Positions 1-8,970 of a DNA stretch of 64,000 bases are shown here, in pieces. The DNA lies in NCBI GenBank assembly GCA_000381565.1, contig KB906724.1:2296801-2360800 (forward strand). Reading direction: 5' to 3'. A program made the position numbers and the translations under genes. The notes below the pieces were generated by a model, which saw nothing but the letters and a program-made list of their open reading frames with translations, had not been told where the DNA came from and ran no database searches. The stretch is from Oxalobacteraceae bacterium AB_14 (GTDB lineage Bacteria > Pseudomonadota > Gammaproteobacteria > Burkholderiales > Burkholderiaceae_D). The first letter of the stretch is position 1; each line of letters starts with the position of its first letter.

Positions 1-1508
1 GCTTCCTTGGCGGCCACCACGGCGGCCTGTTCGGCGGCGCGGCGTTCGGCGGCGATGCGCGCCAGTTCCTGCGGCGGCGGGGTGAAGCGCACCGTGGCCA
101 GGCGCATCAGCGGACGCAGCAGCAGCAGGTAGCCGAGCAGGATGCCGACGCCGTACATCAGGTAGGAGCTGATGTCGACCACGTTGTCGCGTTCCTGCCA
201 CCATGGCGGCGTCGCCGCCTTGGCCGGGAAGTTCATGGCCGACACCACCAGCTGGTCGCCGCGTTCGCTGTTGATGCCCAGGCCGTTGCGCAGGATCTTG
301 TCGATGTTGGCGATTTCGTTGGCGCTCCAGCCGGTCTTGGGCGTGGGCGAGGCGGCCTGCGCCAGCACCACGGCCACGCTCAGTTTTTCAAGGCGGCCGC
401 GGCTGCGCTTGGTCTGGGTGATGCTGCGGTCGTAGGCGTACTGGCGGGTGGAGGCGTTCTTGCGCGCGGTGCCGTCGGCGGGATTGTTGGGGTCGTTGGC
501 GGCGGCCGGCTTGGCGGCGTCGGCCGGGTTGGCGCTGGCCGGCGGCGGACGGTTCGACAAGGTGCCCGGCACGCCTTGCGCCACGCGGTTGCGGTCGAGC
601 TCTTCGCGCATCGCTTCGCTGGTCACTTTCGGATCGGCGCCGTATTTCTCGACCGTTTCCTCGACCTTGTCGTTGTCGACCACGGCCATCACGCTCATAC
701 GGAAATTGTCGTCGCCGATGACCGGGCCCAGCAGGTTGCGGACGTTGGCCTTGACCTCGTCCTGGTAGCGCTTGCCGTTTTCATTGCTGGCGCTGCCGGC
801 GTCGAAGCCGTCGGCCAGGTCGATGTGGGAGGACAGCAGGTTGCCGGCCTGGTCGACCAGGCTGACCCGCTGCGGGCTGAGGCTGGCGACGCTGCCGGCC
901 ACCATGTTCACCACGGCGGCGATCGCTTCCGGCGCCAGCGTGTGGCCGGGCTTGAGCGCCACCACCACCGAGGCCGACGACTTCTCGCCGTCCGACGACA
1001 CGAACGAGGTCGACTTGGCGATCGACAGGTGCACGCGCGCGTGGGCGATCGCGTCCAGGGTCATGATCGATTGCGCCAGCTCGCCTTCCAGGCCGCGGCG
1101 GAAGCGCACGTCCTGCACGAATTGCGACACGCCCAGCGGGTCGTTCTTGTCCATCAGTTCCAGGCCGGCCGGCAGCTGCGCGGTCACGCCCTTGGCGGCC
1201 AGCAGCATGCGCACCTTGCCCAGCATCGAGTTCGGCACCAGCACCTGGCCGCTTTCCGGATGCAGGCGGTAGGGGATGTGGTCGGCGTCGAGCACCGACA
1301 TCATGTCGGCCGCGGCGACTTTTTCGCGCGCGCCGAACACCGGTTTGTAGCTGGACTGGTCGCTCCACAGATACATCAGCACCATGGCCGTCACGCCGAT
1401 CGCCAGCAGCAGCAATGGATACAGGTTCTTGAGCAGGTTGGGCGGCATGGACAGCGCGACCGGGCTGGCGCGCCAGCGCTCGAAGGCGGACTTGATGGAA
1501 TTGATCAC
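1..1508 (-). CDS. fliF: Flagellar MS-ring protein FliF (3' end outside window)
   Basis: FliF forms the inner-membrane MS ring that houses the flagellar export gate. About 502 residues are visible, read from a GTG at 1508 just after the fliE stop; a later ATG (MPPNLLKN, about 20 codons in) is an alternative start. An N-terminal membrane segment (LYPLLLLAIGVTAMVLMYLW) is followed by ring-building motifs (VLVPNSMLGKVRMLLAAKG, DPLGVSQFVQDVRFRRGLEG, ARVHLSIAKSTSF), a Pro/Ala-rich linker, and a second membrane segment (SSYLMYGVGILLGYLLLL) near the window edge. The C-terminal FliG-binding tail lies beyond base 1. It is co-directional with fliE, with no other gene between. Assignment is firm; the exact start is uncertain. 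Confidence 0.93.
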   Translation of the reverse strand, partial: MINSIKSAFERWRASPVALSMPPNLLKNLYPLLLLAIGVTAMVLMYLWSDQSSYKPVFGAREKVAAADMMSVLDADHIPYRLHPESGQVLVPNSMLGKVRMLLAAKGVTAQLPAGLELMDKNDPLGVSQFVQDVRFRRGLEGELAQSIMTLDAIAHARVHLSIAKSTSFVSSDGEKSSASVVVALKPGHTLAPEAIAAVVNMVAGSVASLSPQRVSLVDQAGNLLSSHIDLADGFDAGSASNENGKRYQDEVKANVRNLLGPVIGDDNFRMSVMAVVDNDKVEETVEKYGADPKVTSEAMREELDRNRVAQGVPGTLSNRPPPASANPADAAKPAAANDPNNPADGTARKNASTRQYAYDRSITQTKRSRGRLEKLSVAVVLAQAASPTPKTGWSANEIANIDKILRNGLGINSERGDQLVVSAMNFPAKAATPPWWQERDNVVDISSYLMYGVGILLGYLLLLRPLMRLATVRFTPPPQELARIAAERRAAEQAAVVAAKE

Positions 1509-1541
1509 GTTGTTGGCTTTCGCGTTGAACTGGGCACGCCG

Positions 1542-1892
1542 TTACAGCGGCAATTTGATGAGCTCGTCCACGGCGCCCATCACTTTGTTGCGCACTTGCA
1601 TCAACATCGAGAAGGACAGGCTGGCTTCCTGGCTGGACAGCATGGCGCCGACCAGGTCGTCGCTCTTGCCGGAATCGACGTCGGACATCTGCTGCGCGGC
1701 ATTGGCGTCGGCGTCGTTGACCTTGTGGACCGCGTCCTTCATCGACTGGGCGAAGGAGAAGGCCGGCTGACTGTCGCCGGCGCCGGCGATAAATTGCGCG
1801 GCGGGCGCCACGCTTTGCTGGGCCAGGTTTTGCGCCGCGTTGGTGAGCGACGCCAGGTCGGCCTGTATCAGGTTAGCGATTCCGTTACTCAT
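1542..1892 (-). CDS. fliE: Flagellar hook-basal body protein FliE
   Basis: FliE is the small adaptor joining the MS ring to the rod and is the first axial protein exported. The 116-residue product has the family size, and its C-terminal half carries the conserved pattern DLVGAMLSSQEASLSFSMLMQVRNKVMGAVDELIKLPL-like (key residues: AMLSSQEASLSFSM, QVRNKV, YxE/DEL-type end). A good Shine-Dalgarno GGGAG lies 8 bases before the ATG. It is the first gene of the leftward arm and precedes fliF, as in both main and lateral flagellar clusters. Confidence 0.9.
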   Translation of the reverse strand: MSNGIANLIQADLASLTNAAQNLAQQSVAPAAQFIAGAGDSQPAFSFAQSMKDAVHKVNDADANAAQQMSDVDSGKSDDLVGAMLSSQEASLSFSMLMQVRNKVMGAVDELIKLPL

Positions 1893-2476
1893 CTTGCTAT
1901 CTCCCGTTTGTGCAACGTTAGTCCCACATGCCTACCATATCCAGATTGCCAGAAAGCAGCAAGCCCCGCGTTGTTTATCTGTAAGCCACAGCGTGCCACA
2001 ATCGACCCGGATGTTACGGCGATGTCACACTCTTGTAAGAAAGCAAGCGTATGCATGGTGTTCAAAGCCAGCCCCGCGCTGTGGCGGCGGCATCCGTGAT
2101 GCGGAAGTGGGGGTGGCGGCGCTGGCGCAATTCCCGCGTGCCGGAAACTGTTCTCTTGCAGCAAATATCGTTATAAATCATTCACTAAGCGCCATGTATT
2201 CAAGTGTGTTGCAGAGCAGCGTCAGACGACGGTAAGCGGATTAAGCTTACTGGCTAGCAATATTCTTGTAAAGACTTATTTGCCACCGGGAATTACTTCA
2301 TTAAATATTGTTGGATGGCAATAATGTGAATTTTGATGTATCCTGTGCTACCGACACTGCGTGACTTTAAGTTACGATAGGTAATATTCGCCAAATAGTG
2401 CGCTGGAAGTAACCAGTTTTTGGCTGGATAGTGCGATGATGGGGGCGTAGCTAAGAATTTCCGATATGGCGAAAAC
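1893..2476. promoter_or_regulatory. Divergent regulatory region between fliE and fliM
   Basis: This 584-base gene-free stretch separates the two divergent arms of the flagellar cluster and is visibly more AT-rich from about 2160 to 2470 than its surroundings. No convincing ORF is present; in particular the sigma-54 activator gene (lafK) found at this place in enterobacterial Flag-2 clusters is absent. On the minus strand a perfect -24-type element TGGCACG (1998-1992) is followed by GGC one base closer than the sigma-54 rule demands. A hexamer stem GTAAGC/GCTTAC occurs at 2231-2249. No promoter can be assigned with confidence. Confidence 0.5.
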
Positions 2477-3355
2477 ATGACAACCACAAAACAGACCGCG
2501 CCACCTCAAGTTCTGGACCCATGCCTGCTCGGGCGGCCGGTGCACCTGCTGCATCTGTTTGCGGCGCAGTTGCGCGACGATCTGGCGCAGTCGATGCGGC
2601 TGAATATGAACCGCCGCTACTGGGGTGGTTTCCAGGTCGAGGACGTCGCCTTCGAGCGGCTCGAAGGCAACGAGATCCGCGGCCGCTGGCTCAGCTTTGC
2701 CGCACCGGCCGGACAGATCGCCTTCTCGCTGGAACGCAAGGTACTGCTGAGTGTGTTGAATTACCGCTACGGCAGCGGCAAGGCGGACGCCGCCGCGCTG
2801 GACGAGAACACGGTCAAGGTGACCGCCACCGAAGAGCGCCTCGCCGTGGTGTTGGGGCAACAGTTGGCCGGCACCCTGGCCGGCCGCATCGAACTGAACC
2901 TGCCGGTGCTCGACAAGCCGGCCCCGGCCGAAGGCGAGGCGGAGGCGGTCGACAGCGAATTCAAGCCGGCCCCTGGTTCCCAGCCGCCCAAGGGCAGCTG
3001 GATCATCACCGTCACCCTGGCCGACATCCAGAGCGGCGCCACCGGCAAGTACTGGTTCGCGCTCGACAAGGCGTTGATGGCCAGCGTGCTGCGCGGCCTG
3101 TTGCGCGACCGCGACGCCGGCAAGAAGGCCAAGACCGCCGCGCCGCTGGTGCAGCGCCTGCAGGTGGGCCTGGTCGGCCGCCTGGCCAGCAAGGAAGTGC
3201 CGCTGGGCAGCCTGTACGACCTCCAGGTCGGCGACGTGATCCCGATCAGCCTGAACAGAGCGGACGTGCTGCTCGAAGATTCCCGCATCTTCACCGCCGC
3301 CGTCACCGAACACAAAGGCAAACTCTGTTTAACCTCTTTTGAAGACGCCGAATAA
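2477..3355 (+). CDS. fliM: Flagellar motor switch protein FliM (short form)
   Basis: FliM is the middle component of the cytoplasmic C-ring that sets motor direction. The 292-residue product has a CheC-like middle domain (residues about 30-190) and a C-terminal SpoA/surface-presentation domain (about 215-290: VGLVGRLASKEVPLGSLYDL, VGDVIPISL, GKLCLTSFE). It is shorter than typical FliM (about 320-335) and lacks the N-terminal LSQxEIDALL-type peptide that binds phospho-CheY. It starts the rightward operon fliMNPQR-flhBA. No strong ribosome site precedes the ATG at 2477. Family assignment to FliM/SctQ-like SpoA proteins is firm; FliM is chosen from context. Confidence 0.85.
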   Translation: MTTTKQTAPPQVLDPCLLGRPVHLLHLFAAQLRDDLAQSMRLNMNRRYWGGFQVEDVAFERLEGNEIRGRWLSFAAPAGQIAFSLERKVLLSVLNYRYGSGKADAAALDENTVKVTATEERLAVVLGQQLAGTLAGRIELNLPVLDKPAPAEGEAEAVDSEFKPAPGSQPPKGSWIITVTLADIQSGATGKYWFALDKALMASVLRGLLRDRDAGKKAKTAAPLVQRLQVGLVGRLASKEVPLGSLYDLQVGDVIPISLNRADVLLEDSRIFTAAVTEHKGKLCLTSFEDAE

Positions 3356-3356
3356 C

Positions 3357-3731
3357 ATGATGAACATGAACGTAGCCAACCCTAGCGACGCCCTGCTGGA
3401 AGACCTGTCCGAAGAAATGATCATCGACCAGGTCGGCACCGAGCTGACCGACGTGCCGGCCACGCCGGCGCGGCGCGACCTGCCGGCCATGATGCGCAAG
3501 ATCCCGGTGACGCTGACCCTGGAAGTGGGCTCGGCCCGCATCTCGCTGCAGGAACTGATGGCGATCGGCCCGGACAGCGTGGTCGAACTCGACGTGCTGG
3601 CCGGCGAGCCGCTGGTAATCAAGGTCAACGGCACCGCCATCGGCCGCGCCGAAGTGGTGGTGGCGGGCGAAAACTACGGCCTCAAAGTGATCGACCTGGA
3701 CGGCCTGAATCTCGACATGATGACTCCATGA
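3357..3731 (+). CDS. fliN: Flagellar motor switch protein FliN
   Basis: FliN completes the C-ring and binds the export ATPase complex. The product of about 124 residues ends in a SpoA domain (IPVTLTLEVGSARISLQEL, GSVVELD-type VVELDVLAGEPLVIKVNG, IGRAEVVVAGENYGLKV). The ATG at 3357 directly follows the fliM stop (TAA 3353-3355); a second ATG at 3360 is equally possible. The stop overlaps the fliP start in an ATGA, implying translational coupling. Confidence 0.92.
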   Translation: MMNMNVANPSDALLEDLSEEMIIDQVGTELTDVPATPARRDLPAMMRKIPVTLTLEVGSARISLQELMAIGPDSVVELDVLAGEPLVIKVNGTAIGRAEVVVAGENYGLKVIDLDGLNLDMMTP

Positions 3732-4498
3732 CCTGGAGCCCGACCCCGCAGTGGCGCCGGCGACTGCTGCCAGCGGCCGCGGGCTTGACGTTGCTGGGCC
3801 TGCTGGCCTGCGCTCCGGCCCACGCGGTCGACCTGCTGGCCAATGTGGTGCCCGGCGCCAAGACCGAACTGACGGTCAAGACCCAGATCCTGATCGTCAT
3901 GACCTTGCTGGGCTTGCTCCCGGTGATGGTCATGATGATGACCAGCTTCACCCGCTTCGTGATCGTGCTGTCGCTGCTGCGCCAGGCGCTGGGCCTGCAG
4001 CAGGGCCTGCCCAACCGCATCATCACCGGGGTGGCGCTGATCCTGACCTTGCTGGTGATGCGCCCGATCGGCGACCAGATCTGGAGCGAGGCCTTCGTGC
4101 CCTACGACCAGGACAAGATCGGCCTGGAGCTCGCCCTGCAGATCGCCGAGAAGCCGGTGTCGCGCTTCATGCTGGCGCAGACCAGCAAGGCGGCCCTGCA
4201 GCAGATCGCCCACCTGGCCGGCGAGGACAAGATCGCCGAACCGTCGCAGCACGCCTTCACCGTCAAGCTGGCGGCGTTCGTGCTGTCGGAACTGAAGACC
4301 GCTTTCCAGATCGGCTGCATGCTGTTCATTCCCTTCCTGGTGATCGACCTGGTGGTGTCGTCGGTGCTGATGGCGATGGGGATGATGATGTTGTCGCCGC
4401 TGGTGATTTCATTGCCGTTCAAACTGCTGCTGTTTGTGCTGGTGGACGGCTGGACCCTGACCGTCAACACGCTCGTCACCAGCGTGCAGGCGTATTGA
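3728..4498 (+). CDS. fliP: Flagellar biosynthesis protein FliP
   Basis: FliP is the main subunit of the type III export gate in the inner membrane. The 256-residue product has a cleavable signal peptide (LTLLGLLACAPAHA, residues about 20-34), then the family motifs LLPVMVMMMTSFTRFVIVLSLLRQALG (key: MTSFTRFVIVLSLLRQALG), LILTLLVM and the C-terminal ELKTAFQIGCMLFIPFLVIDLVVSS block. Length and motifs are full. No fliO precedes it, as in lateral-type clusters. Confidence 0.95.
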   Translation: MTWSPTPQWRRRLLPAAAGLTLLGLLACAPAHAVDLLANVVPGAKTELTVKTQILIVMTLLGLLPVMVMMMTSFTRFVIVLSLLRQALGLQQGLPNRIITGVALILTLLVMRPIGDQIWSEAFVPYDQDKIGLELALQIAEKPVSRFMLAQTSKAALQQIAHLAGEDKIAEPSQHAFTVKLAAFVLSELKTAFQIGCMLFIPFLVIDLVVSSVLMAMGMMMLSPLVISLPFKLLLFVLVDGWTLTVNTLVTSVQAY

Positions 4499-4509
4499 GG
4501 AGCGACACT

Positions 4510-4782
4510 ATGCTGACTCCCGAAGTTGCCGTCGACCTGGTGGTCGAATCGCTGCACATCGTCATGCTGCTGGTGGTGATCCTGGTCGTGCCCGGCCTGA
4601 TCACCGGCCTGGTGGTGGCGCTGGTGCAGGCCGCCACGCAGATCAATGAGCAGACCCTGAGCTTTCTGCCGAGGCTGCTGGTGACGCTGCTGGCGATCAT
4701 CCTGATGGGGCGCTGGATGGCCGGCTACCTGATGGACTTCTGCGTCTCGATCTTCACCCGCGCGGCCACGCTGGTCGGCTAG
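4510..4782 (+). CDS. fliQ: Flagellar biosynthesis protein FliQ
   Basis: FliQ is a two-helix export-gate subunit that wraps around the FliP/FliR core. The 90-residue product has two hydrophobic segments with the family pattern between them (TGLVVALVQAATQINEQTLSF, then LPRLLVTLLAIILMGRWM). A GGAG sits at 4499-4502, eight bases before the ATG at 4510, which settles the start. Confidence 0.95.
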   Translation: MLTPEVAVDLVVESLHIVMLLVVILVVPGLITGLVVALVQAATQINEQTLSFLPRLLVTLLAIILMGRWMAGYLMDFCVSIFTRAATLVG

Positions 4783-4792
4783 CCGCCCCGTC

Positions 4793-5581
4793 ATGGAACC
4801 GCTACTGAGCCAGCTGCTGCCGATGCTCACCGCGCTGTGGTGGCCGTTCTGCCGCATCCTGGCGATGTTCATCGGCGCCCCGGTGCTGGGCGAGGCGGTC
4901 ACGCCGGTCACGGTGCGCATCCTGATCGCGCTGGTGCTGGCCATCCTGATGCTGCCGCTGACCACCGCCGCCGGCGCCTATGCGATCGAGCCGTTTTCCA
5001 TGCACGGCGTGGTGGCGTCGATCGAGCAGGCGCTGATCGGCTTCGTGCTGGGCCTGGCCTTCCACTTCGCCATGTCGGTGATCGGCGTGCTGGGCTACCT
5101 GGTGTCGTCGCAGATGGGCTTTTCGATGGCGGTGATGAACGACCCGATGAACGGCCAGTCGTCGGACGTGGTGTCGGCGCTGCTGTCGGTGCTGGCTATC
5201 ATGGTGTTCTTCGCCATCGACGGCCACCTGGTGATCGCCAGCGTCATCGGCCAGAGCTTCAAGGCCTGGCCGCTGGGCCACGGCTACAGCCCGATGCTGA
5301 TCAACGCGATCGCCTACAACGTCGCCTGGATTTTTTCCGCCGCCATGTTGCTGGCCATTCCCATCGTGTTTTCCACGCTGGTGGTGCAACTGGGCTTCGG
5401 CCTGCTGAACCGGGTGGCGCCGGCGCTGAACCTGTTCGCGCTGGGTTTTTCCGTGATCACCATCTTCGGCCTGACGATGCTGGGGCAGGTGGTGCGCTTC
5501 ATCCCCGAGCATTATGTGCGCATGACCAATATGGTGCTGGAGCTGATACGCCAGCAGATGCAGGTGGCGGCCCATGGCTGA
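4793..5581 (+). CDS. fliR: Flagellar biosynthesis protein FliR
   Basis: FliR is the single-copy export-gate subunit that closes the FliP ring. The 262-residue product is all membrane segments, with the conserved stretches PFCRILAMFIGAPVLG, IGFVLGLAFHFAMSVIGVLGYLVSSQMGFSMA (key: SSQMGFSMAVMNDP) and LGFGLLNRVAPALNLFALGF. Its last 8 bases overlap flhB, so the two are probably translationally coupled. Confidence 0.95.
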   Translation: MEPLLSQLLPMLTALWWPFCRILAMFIGAPVLGEAVTPVTVRILIALVLAILMLPLTTAAGAYAIEPFSMHGVVASIEQALIGFVLGLAFHFAMSVIGVLGYLVSSQMGFSMAVMNDPMNGQSSDVVSALLSVLAIMVFFAIDGHLVIASVIGQSFKAWPLGHGYSPMLINAIAYNVAWIFSAAMLLAIPIVFSTLVVQLGFGLLNRVAPALNLFALGFSVITIFGLTMLGQVVRFIPEHYVRMTNMVLELIRQQMQVAAHG

Positions 5582-6713
5582 GCAGGACAGCGCCGACAAG
5601 ACAGAAAAGGCTTCACAGCAGAAGCTCAAGAAGTCGCGCCAGGAAGGGCAGGTGGTGCGTTCGCGCGACCTGTCGACCGCGATCGGCATCCTGGTCAGCC
5701 TGAAGCTGTTCGTCTACCTGCTGCCCGACTACCTGGGCGAGTTCCTCGAGATTTTCCACCAGAGCTTTGCGCCGTTCAGTTCCTCGGGCGCGATCGACAA
5801 CGCCATGTCGACCGTGTTCGGCTCGGCGATGTGGTTGCTGATCAAGATGGTGCTGCCGCTGTTCGTGGTGCCGTTCTTCATCGTGCTGGGGGCGATGGTG
5901 CCGGGCGGCTGGGTGGTCAGCACCAAGCACTGGGCGTTCAAGATGGACCGGCTGAGCCCGGCTGCCAACCTGGGGCGGCTGTTCAGCGCCAAGCACGGCA
6001 TCGAGTTCCTGATCTCGCTGGGCAAGGCGGGCGTGCTGATCGCGGTGCTGGTGCATGTGGCGCGCTCGACGGTGCAGAGCTACACCCAGCTGCAGCACAT
6101 GCCGATGGGCCAGGCCATGCTGATGGGCTCGAATTTGATGCTCGACGGCTTGATGTCGCTGGTCGCTGTGTTTATCATCTTCGCCTTGGTCGACGTGCCG
6201 GCGCAGGCGTATTTCTTCGCCAAGAACCAGCGCATGTCCAAGCAGGACCAGAAGGAGGAGCACAAGTCGAGCGAGGGCCGGCCGGAAGTGAAGAGCCGCA
6301 TCCGCCAGCTGCAGCGGGCCATGGCGCGCCGCAGCGCGCGCAAGACGGTGCCCAGCGCCGACGTGGTGATCGTCAACCCGGAACACTACGCGGTGGCGCT
6401 CAAGTATGACCAGAACCGTGCCGAAGCACCGTATGTGGTCGCCAAGGGCATCGACGAGATGGCCTTGTACATCCGCCAGTTGGCGCTCGAGTTCAAGATC
6501 GAGGTGATGCCGCTGGCGCCGCTGGCGCGCGCCATCTACAACACCAGCCAGGTCAACCAGCAGATCCCGGTCCAGCTGTACCAGGCGGTGTCGCAGGTGT
6601 TGAACTACATATTGCAGTTGAAGGCGTTCCGTACCGGACGGCGCAGCGCCGAGCCGGTGTATCCAAAAGAAGTCGATGTCCCCACATCCATGAGCGAGGT
6701 TGTTAAGTCATGA
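5574..6713 (+). CDS. flhB: Flagellar export switch protein FlhB
   Basis: FlhB controls the change of export specificity from hook to filament proteins. The 379-residue product begins with the typical basic cytoplasmic head (DKTEKASQQKLKKSRQEGQV), has four membrane segments, and ends with the autocleaving cytoplasmic domain. The cleavage motif reads NPEH (VIVNPEHYAVALKYD) where most FlhB have NPTH; Asn-Pro and His are kept. The C-terminal block GIDEMALYIRQLALEFKIEVMPLAPLARAIY is well conserved. ATGA overlap with flhA. Confidence 0.95.
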   Translation: MAEQDSADKTEKASQQKLKKSRQEGQVVRSRDLSTAIGILVSLKLFVYLLPDYLGEFLEIFHQSFAPFSSSGAIDNAMSTVFGSAMWLLIKMVLPLFVVPFFIVLGAMVPGGWVVSTKHWAFKMDRLSPAANLGRLFSAKHGIEFLISLGKAGVLIAVLVHVARSTVQSYTQLQHMPMGQAMLMGSNLMLDGLMSLVAVFIIFALVDVPAQAYFFAKNQRMSKQDQKEEHKSSEGRPEVKSRIRQLQRAMARRSARKTVPSADVVIVNPEHYAVALKYDQNRAEAPYVVAKGIDEMALYIRQLALEFKIEVMPLAPLARAIYNTSQVNQQIPVQLYQAVSQVLNYILQLKAFRTGRRSAEPVYPKEVDVPTSMSEVVKS

Positions 6714-8797
6714 ATTTTTTGAACAGGCTGGTCGCAGAAGCGCGTCGCCACAAGTTCGCCACGCCGGCATTCCTGCTGGTGATCTTGGCGATGATCATCC
6801 TGCCGTTGCCGCCCATCCTGCTGGACGTGATGTTCACGTTCAACATCGTGCTGGCGCTGATCGTGATCCTGGTGTCGGTGTCGGCGCGCCGGCCGCTGGA
6901 CTTCTCGGTGTTCCCGACGGTGATCCTGGCCACCACCATGATGCGCCTGACCCTGAACGTGGCGTCGACCCGGGTGGTGCTGCTGCACGGCCATGAAGGC
7001 ACGGCCGCGGCCGGCCAGGTGATCGAAGCGTTCGGCAAGGTCGTCATCGGCGGCAATTACGTGGTCGGCATCGTGGTGTTCGTGATCCTGATGATCATCA
7101 ACTTCATGGTGGTGACCAAGGGCGCGGAGCGGATCTCCGAAGTGTCGGCGCGCTTCACCCTGGACGCCTTGCCGGGCAAGCAGATGGCGATCGACGCCGA
7201 CCTCAACGCCGGCCTGATCAACCAGGAAAAAGCCCAGGCGCGGCGCCAGGACGTCGCCGCCGAGGCCGACTTCTACGGCGCCATGGACGGCGCCTCCAAG
7301 TTCGTGCGCGGCGACGCCGTCGCCAGCATCCTGATCCTGATCATCAACATGGTCGGCGGCGTCGCCATCGGCGCGCTGATGCAGGACATGTCGTTCGGCG
7401 ACGCCTTCAAGCAATACGCGCTGCTGACCATCGGCGACGGCCTGGTGGCGCAGATCCCGGCGCTGCTGCTGTCGGCCGCGGCGGCGATCCTGGTGACCCG
7501 CATCTCCGACTCCGGCGACTTCGAACAGCAGGTCGGCGGCCAGGTGCTGGCTTCGCCGCAGGTGATGCTGAGCGCCTCGGGCATGATGCTGGTGCTGGCC
7601 ATGGTGCCGGGCATGCCGTGGCAGATGTTCGGCCCGTTCGCGCTGGTGCTGGCCTATGTCGGCTACCGGCTGCTGCAAAAGGTCAAGGCGCCCGAAACCA
7701 ACAACCTCGACGCCATCGAGGCGGCGCTGCGCGAAGACCGCAACCCCGAGCTCGACTGGCACAGCCTGCCGGCCGTGCAGCCGTTGCAGGTGGCGCTGGG
7801 CTACAAGCTGGTCAGCCTGATCGACAAGGCCCACGGCGAGCCGCTGACCAAGCGCGTCAAGGGTGTGCGCCAGAGCCTGTCCGAGGCCATGGGCCTGCTG
7901 CTGCCGCCGATCATCGTGCGCGACGACCTGGGCCTGAAGCCTTCGCAGTACTCGGTGATGTTGTCGGGCAGCGTGGTGGCCCAGGCCGAGGTGTTCGCCG
8001 ACCGCCTGATGGCGATCCCGTCGCCCAACATCTACGGCCAGATCGACGGCATTCCCGGCATCGAGCCGGCCTACGGCATGCCGGTGACCTGGATCGAGAC
8101 CAGCGAGAAGGCCAACGCGCTGGGGCTGGGCTACCAGGTGGTGGAGGCGCCGAGCGCGATCGCCACCCACTTGTCCAAGCTGATCCGCGAATACCTGCCG
8201 GAGCTGTTCCGCCACGAGGACGTGCCGGCGCTGATGGAGCGGCTGGCCGCGCTGTCGCCCAAGCTGGCCGCCTCGCTGGACAAGGCGCTGACCCACACGC
8301 AGATGCTGCGCGTGTTCCGGGTGCTGCTGGCGGAAAACGTATCCTTGAAGGATATCGTGCCGATCGCCACCACCCTGGTCGACAGTTCCGAGACCACCAA
8401 GGACCCGATCCTGCTGGCGGCCGAGGTGCGCTGCGCGCTGCGGCGCCAGATCGTCACCGGCCTGTTCGGGCAGAAGACCGAGATGCAGGCCTTCAACCTG
8501 GGCGGCGACCTGGAGAACATGCTGCTCGGTTCCTTGAACCAGGCGCGCCAGAGCGGCAAGATCGTGCTGGACAACTATCCCATCGATCCGCATCTGCTGG
8601 CGCAGCTGCAGGTCAATATGCCGGTGGCGCGCGAGCAGATGAAGCAGCAGGCCACGCCGCCGCTGCTGCTGGTGCTGCCGCAGATCCGGCCGCTGCTGGC
8701 GCGCTACGCCCGCCTGTTCGCGCCCGGCCTGCACGTGCTGTCGTACAACGAGATTCCGGAAAACCGCGAAGTGAGCATCATCGGCACGGTCGGCTGA
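6710..8797 (+). CDS. flhA: Flagellar biosynthesis protein FlhA
   Basis: FlhA is the export-gate protein whose nonameric cytoplasmic ring receives chaperone-substrate complexes. The 695-residue product has about eight N-terminal membrane segments with the FHIPEP-family signatures (SVSARRPLDFSVFPTVILATTMMRLTLNVASTR, KGAERISEVSARFTLDALPGKQMAIDADLNAG), then a cytoplasmic domain (GIPGIEPAYGMPVTWIE, VLRVLLAE-type RVFRVLLAENVSLKDI). It is the last gene of the rightward operon and is followed by a terminator. Confidence 0.97.
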   Translation: MNFLNRLVAEARRHKFATPAFLLVILAMIILPLPPILLDVMFTFNIVLALIVILVSVSARRPLDFSVFPTVILATTMMRLTLNVASTRVVLLHGHEGTAAAGQVIEAFGKVVIGGNYVVGIVVFVILMIINFMVVTKGAERISEVSARFTLDALPGKQMAIDADLNAGLINQEKAQARRQDVAAEADFYGAMDGASKFVRGDAVASILILIINMVGGVAIGALMQDMSFGDAFKQYALLTIGDGLVAQIPALLLSAAAAILVTRISDSGDFEQQVGGQVLASPQVMLSASGMMLVLAMVPGMPWQMFGPFALVLAYVGYRLLQKVKAPETNNLDAIEAALREDRNPELDWHSLPAVQPLQVALGYKLVSLIDKAHGEPLTKRVKGVRQSLSEAMGLLLPPIIVRDDLGLKPSQYSVMLSGSVVAQAEVFADRLMAIPSPNIYGQIDGIPGIEPAYGMPVTWIETSEKANALGLGYQVVEAPSAIATHLSKLIREYLPELFRHEDVPALMERLAALSPKLAASLDKALTHTQMLRVFRVLLAENVSLKDIVPIATTLVDSSETTKDPILLAAEVRCALRRQIVTGLFGQKTEMQAFNLGGDLENMLLGSLNQARQSGKIVLDNYPIDPHLLAQLQVNMPVAREQMKQQATPPLLLVLPQIRPLLARYARLFAPGLHVLSYNEIPENREVSIIGTVG

Positions 8798-8817
8798 TCG
8801 CCGCCGGCCTCGGCCAG

Positions 8818-8853
8818 ATGCCGCCCCGTCCACGGACCGGGCGGCATTTTTTT
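8818..8853 (+). terminator. Rho-independent terminator after flhA
   Basis: Perfect 9-base arms ATGCCGCCC (8818-8826) and GGGCGGCAT (8839-8847) are followed by a run of T. It closes the fliMNPQR-flhBA operon 20 bases after the flhA stop. Confidence 0.9.
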
Positions 8854-8970
8854 ATCTGGACGGATACTGTTGCTTTTTCGTCAGTTATTAACAATCATGC
8901 ACTGGTTTTTAAGTAAGCATGATATCTTTTAAACATCCCCAACCGCTGTACCTCACTGAAAGAGCCGAAA

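Noticed and set aside
2420..2445. A sigma-54-like GGCTGGATAGTGC upstream of fliM
   Set aside because: Spacing between GG and GC is one base short and the flanks do not fit.
1..8797. Virulence-type injectisome (T3SS) instead of a flagellum
   Set aside because: FliE, FliK-like protein and flagellin are present, FliF is a full two-membrane-segment MS-ring protein and FlhA/FlhB are of the flagellar type; no secretin or needle genes seen.
6605..8833. A 742-codon minus-strand frame opposite flhA
   Set aside because: Composition is His/Gln/Arg-rich shadow; flhA is plainly real on the other strand.
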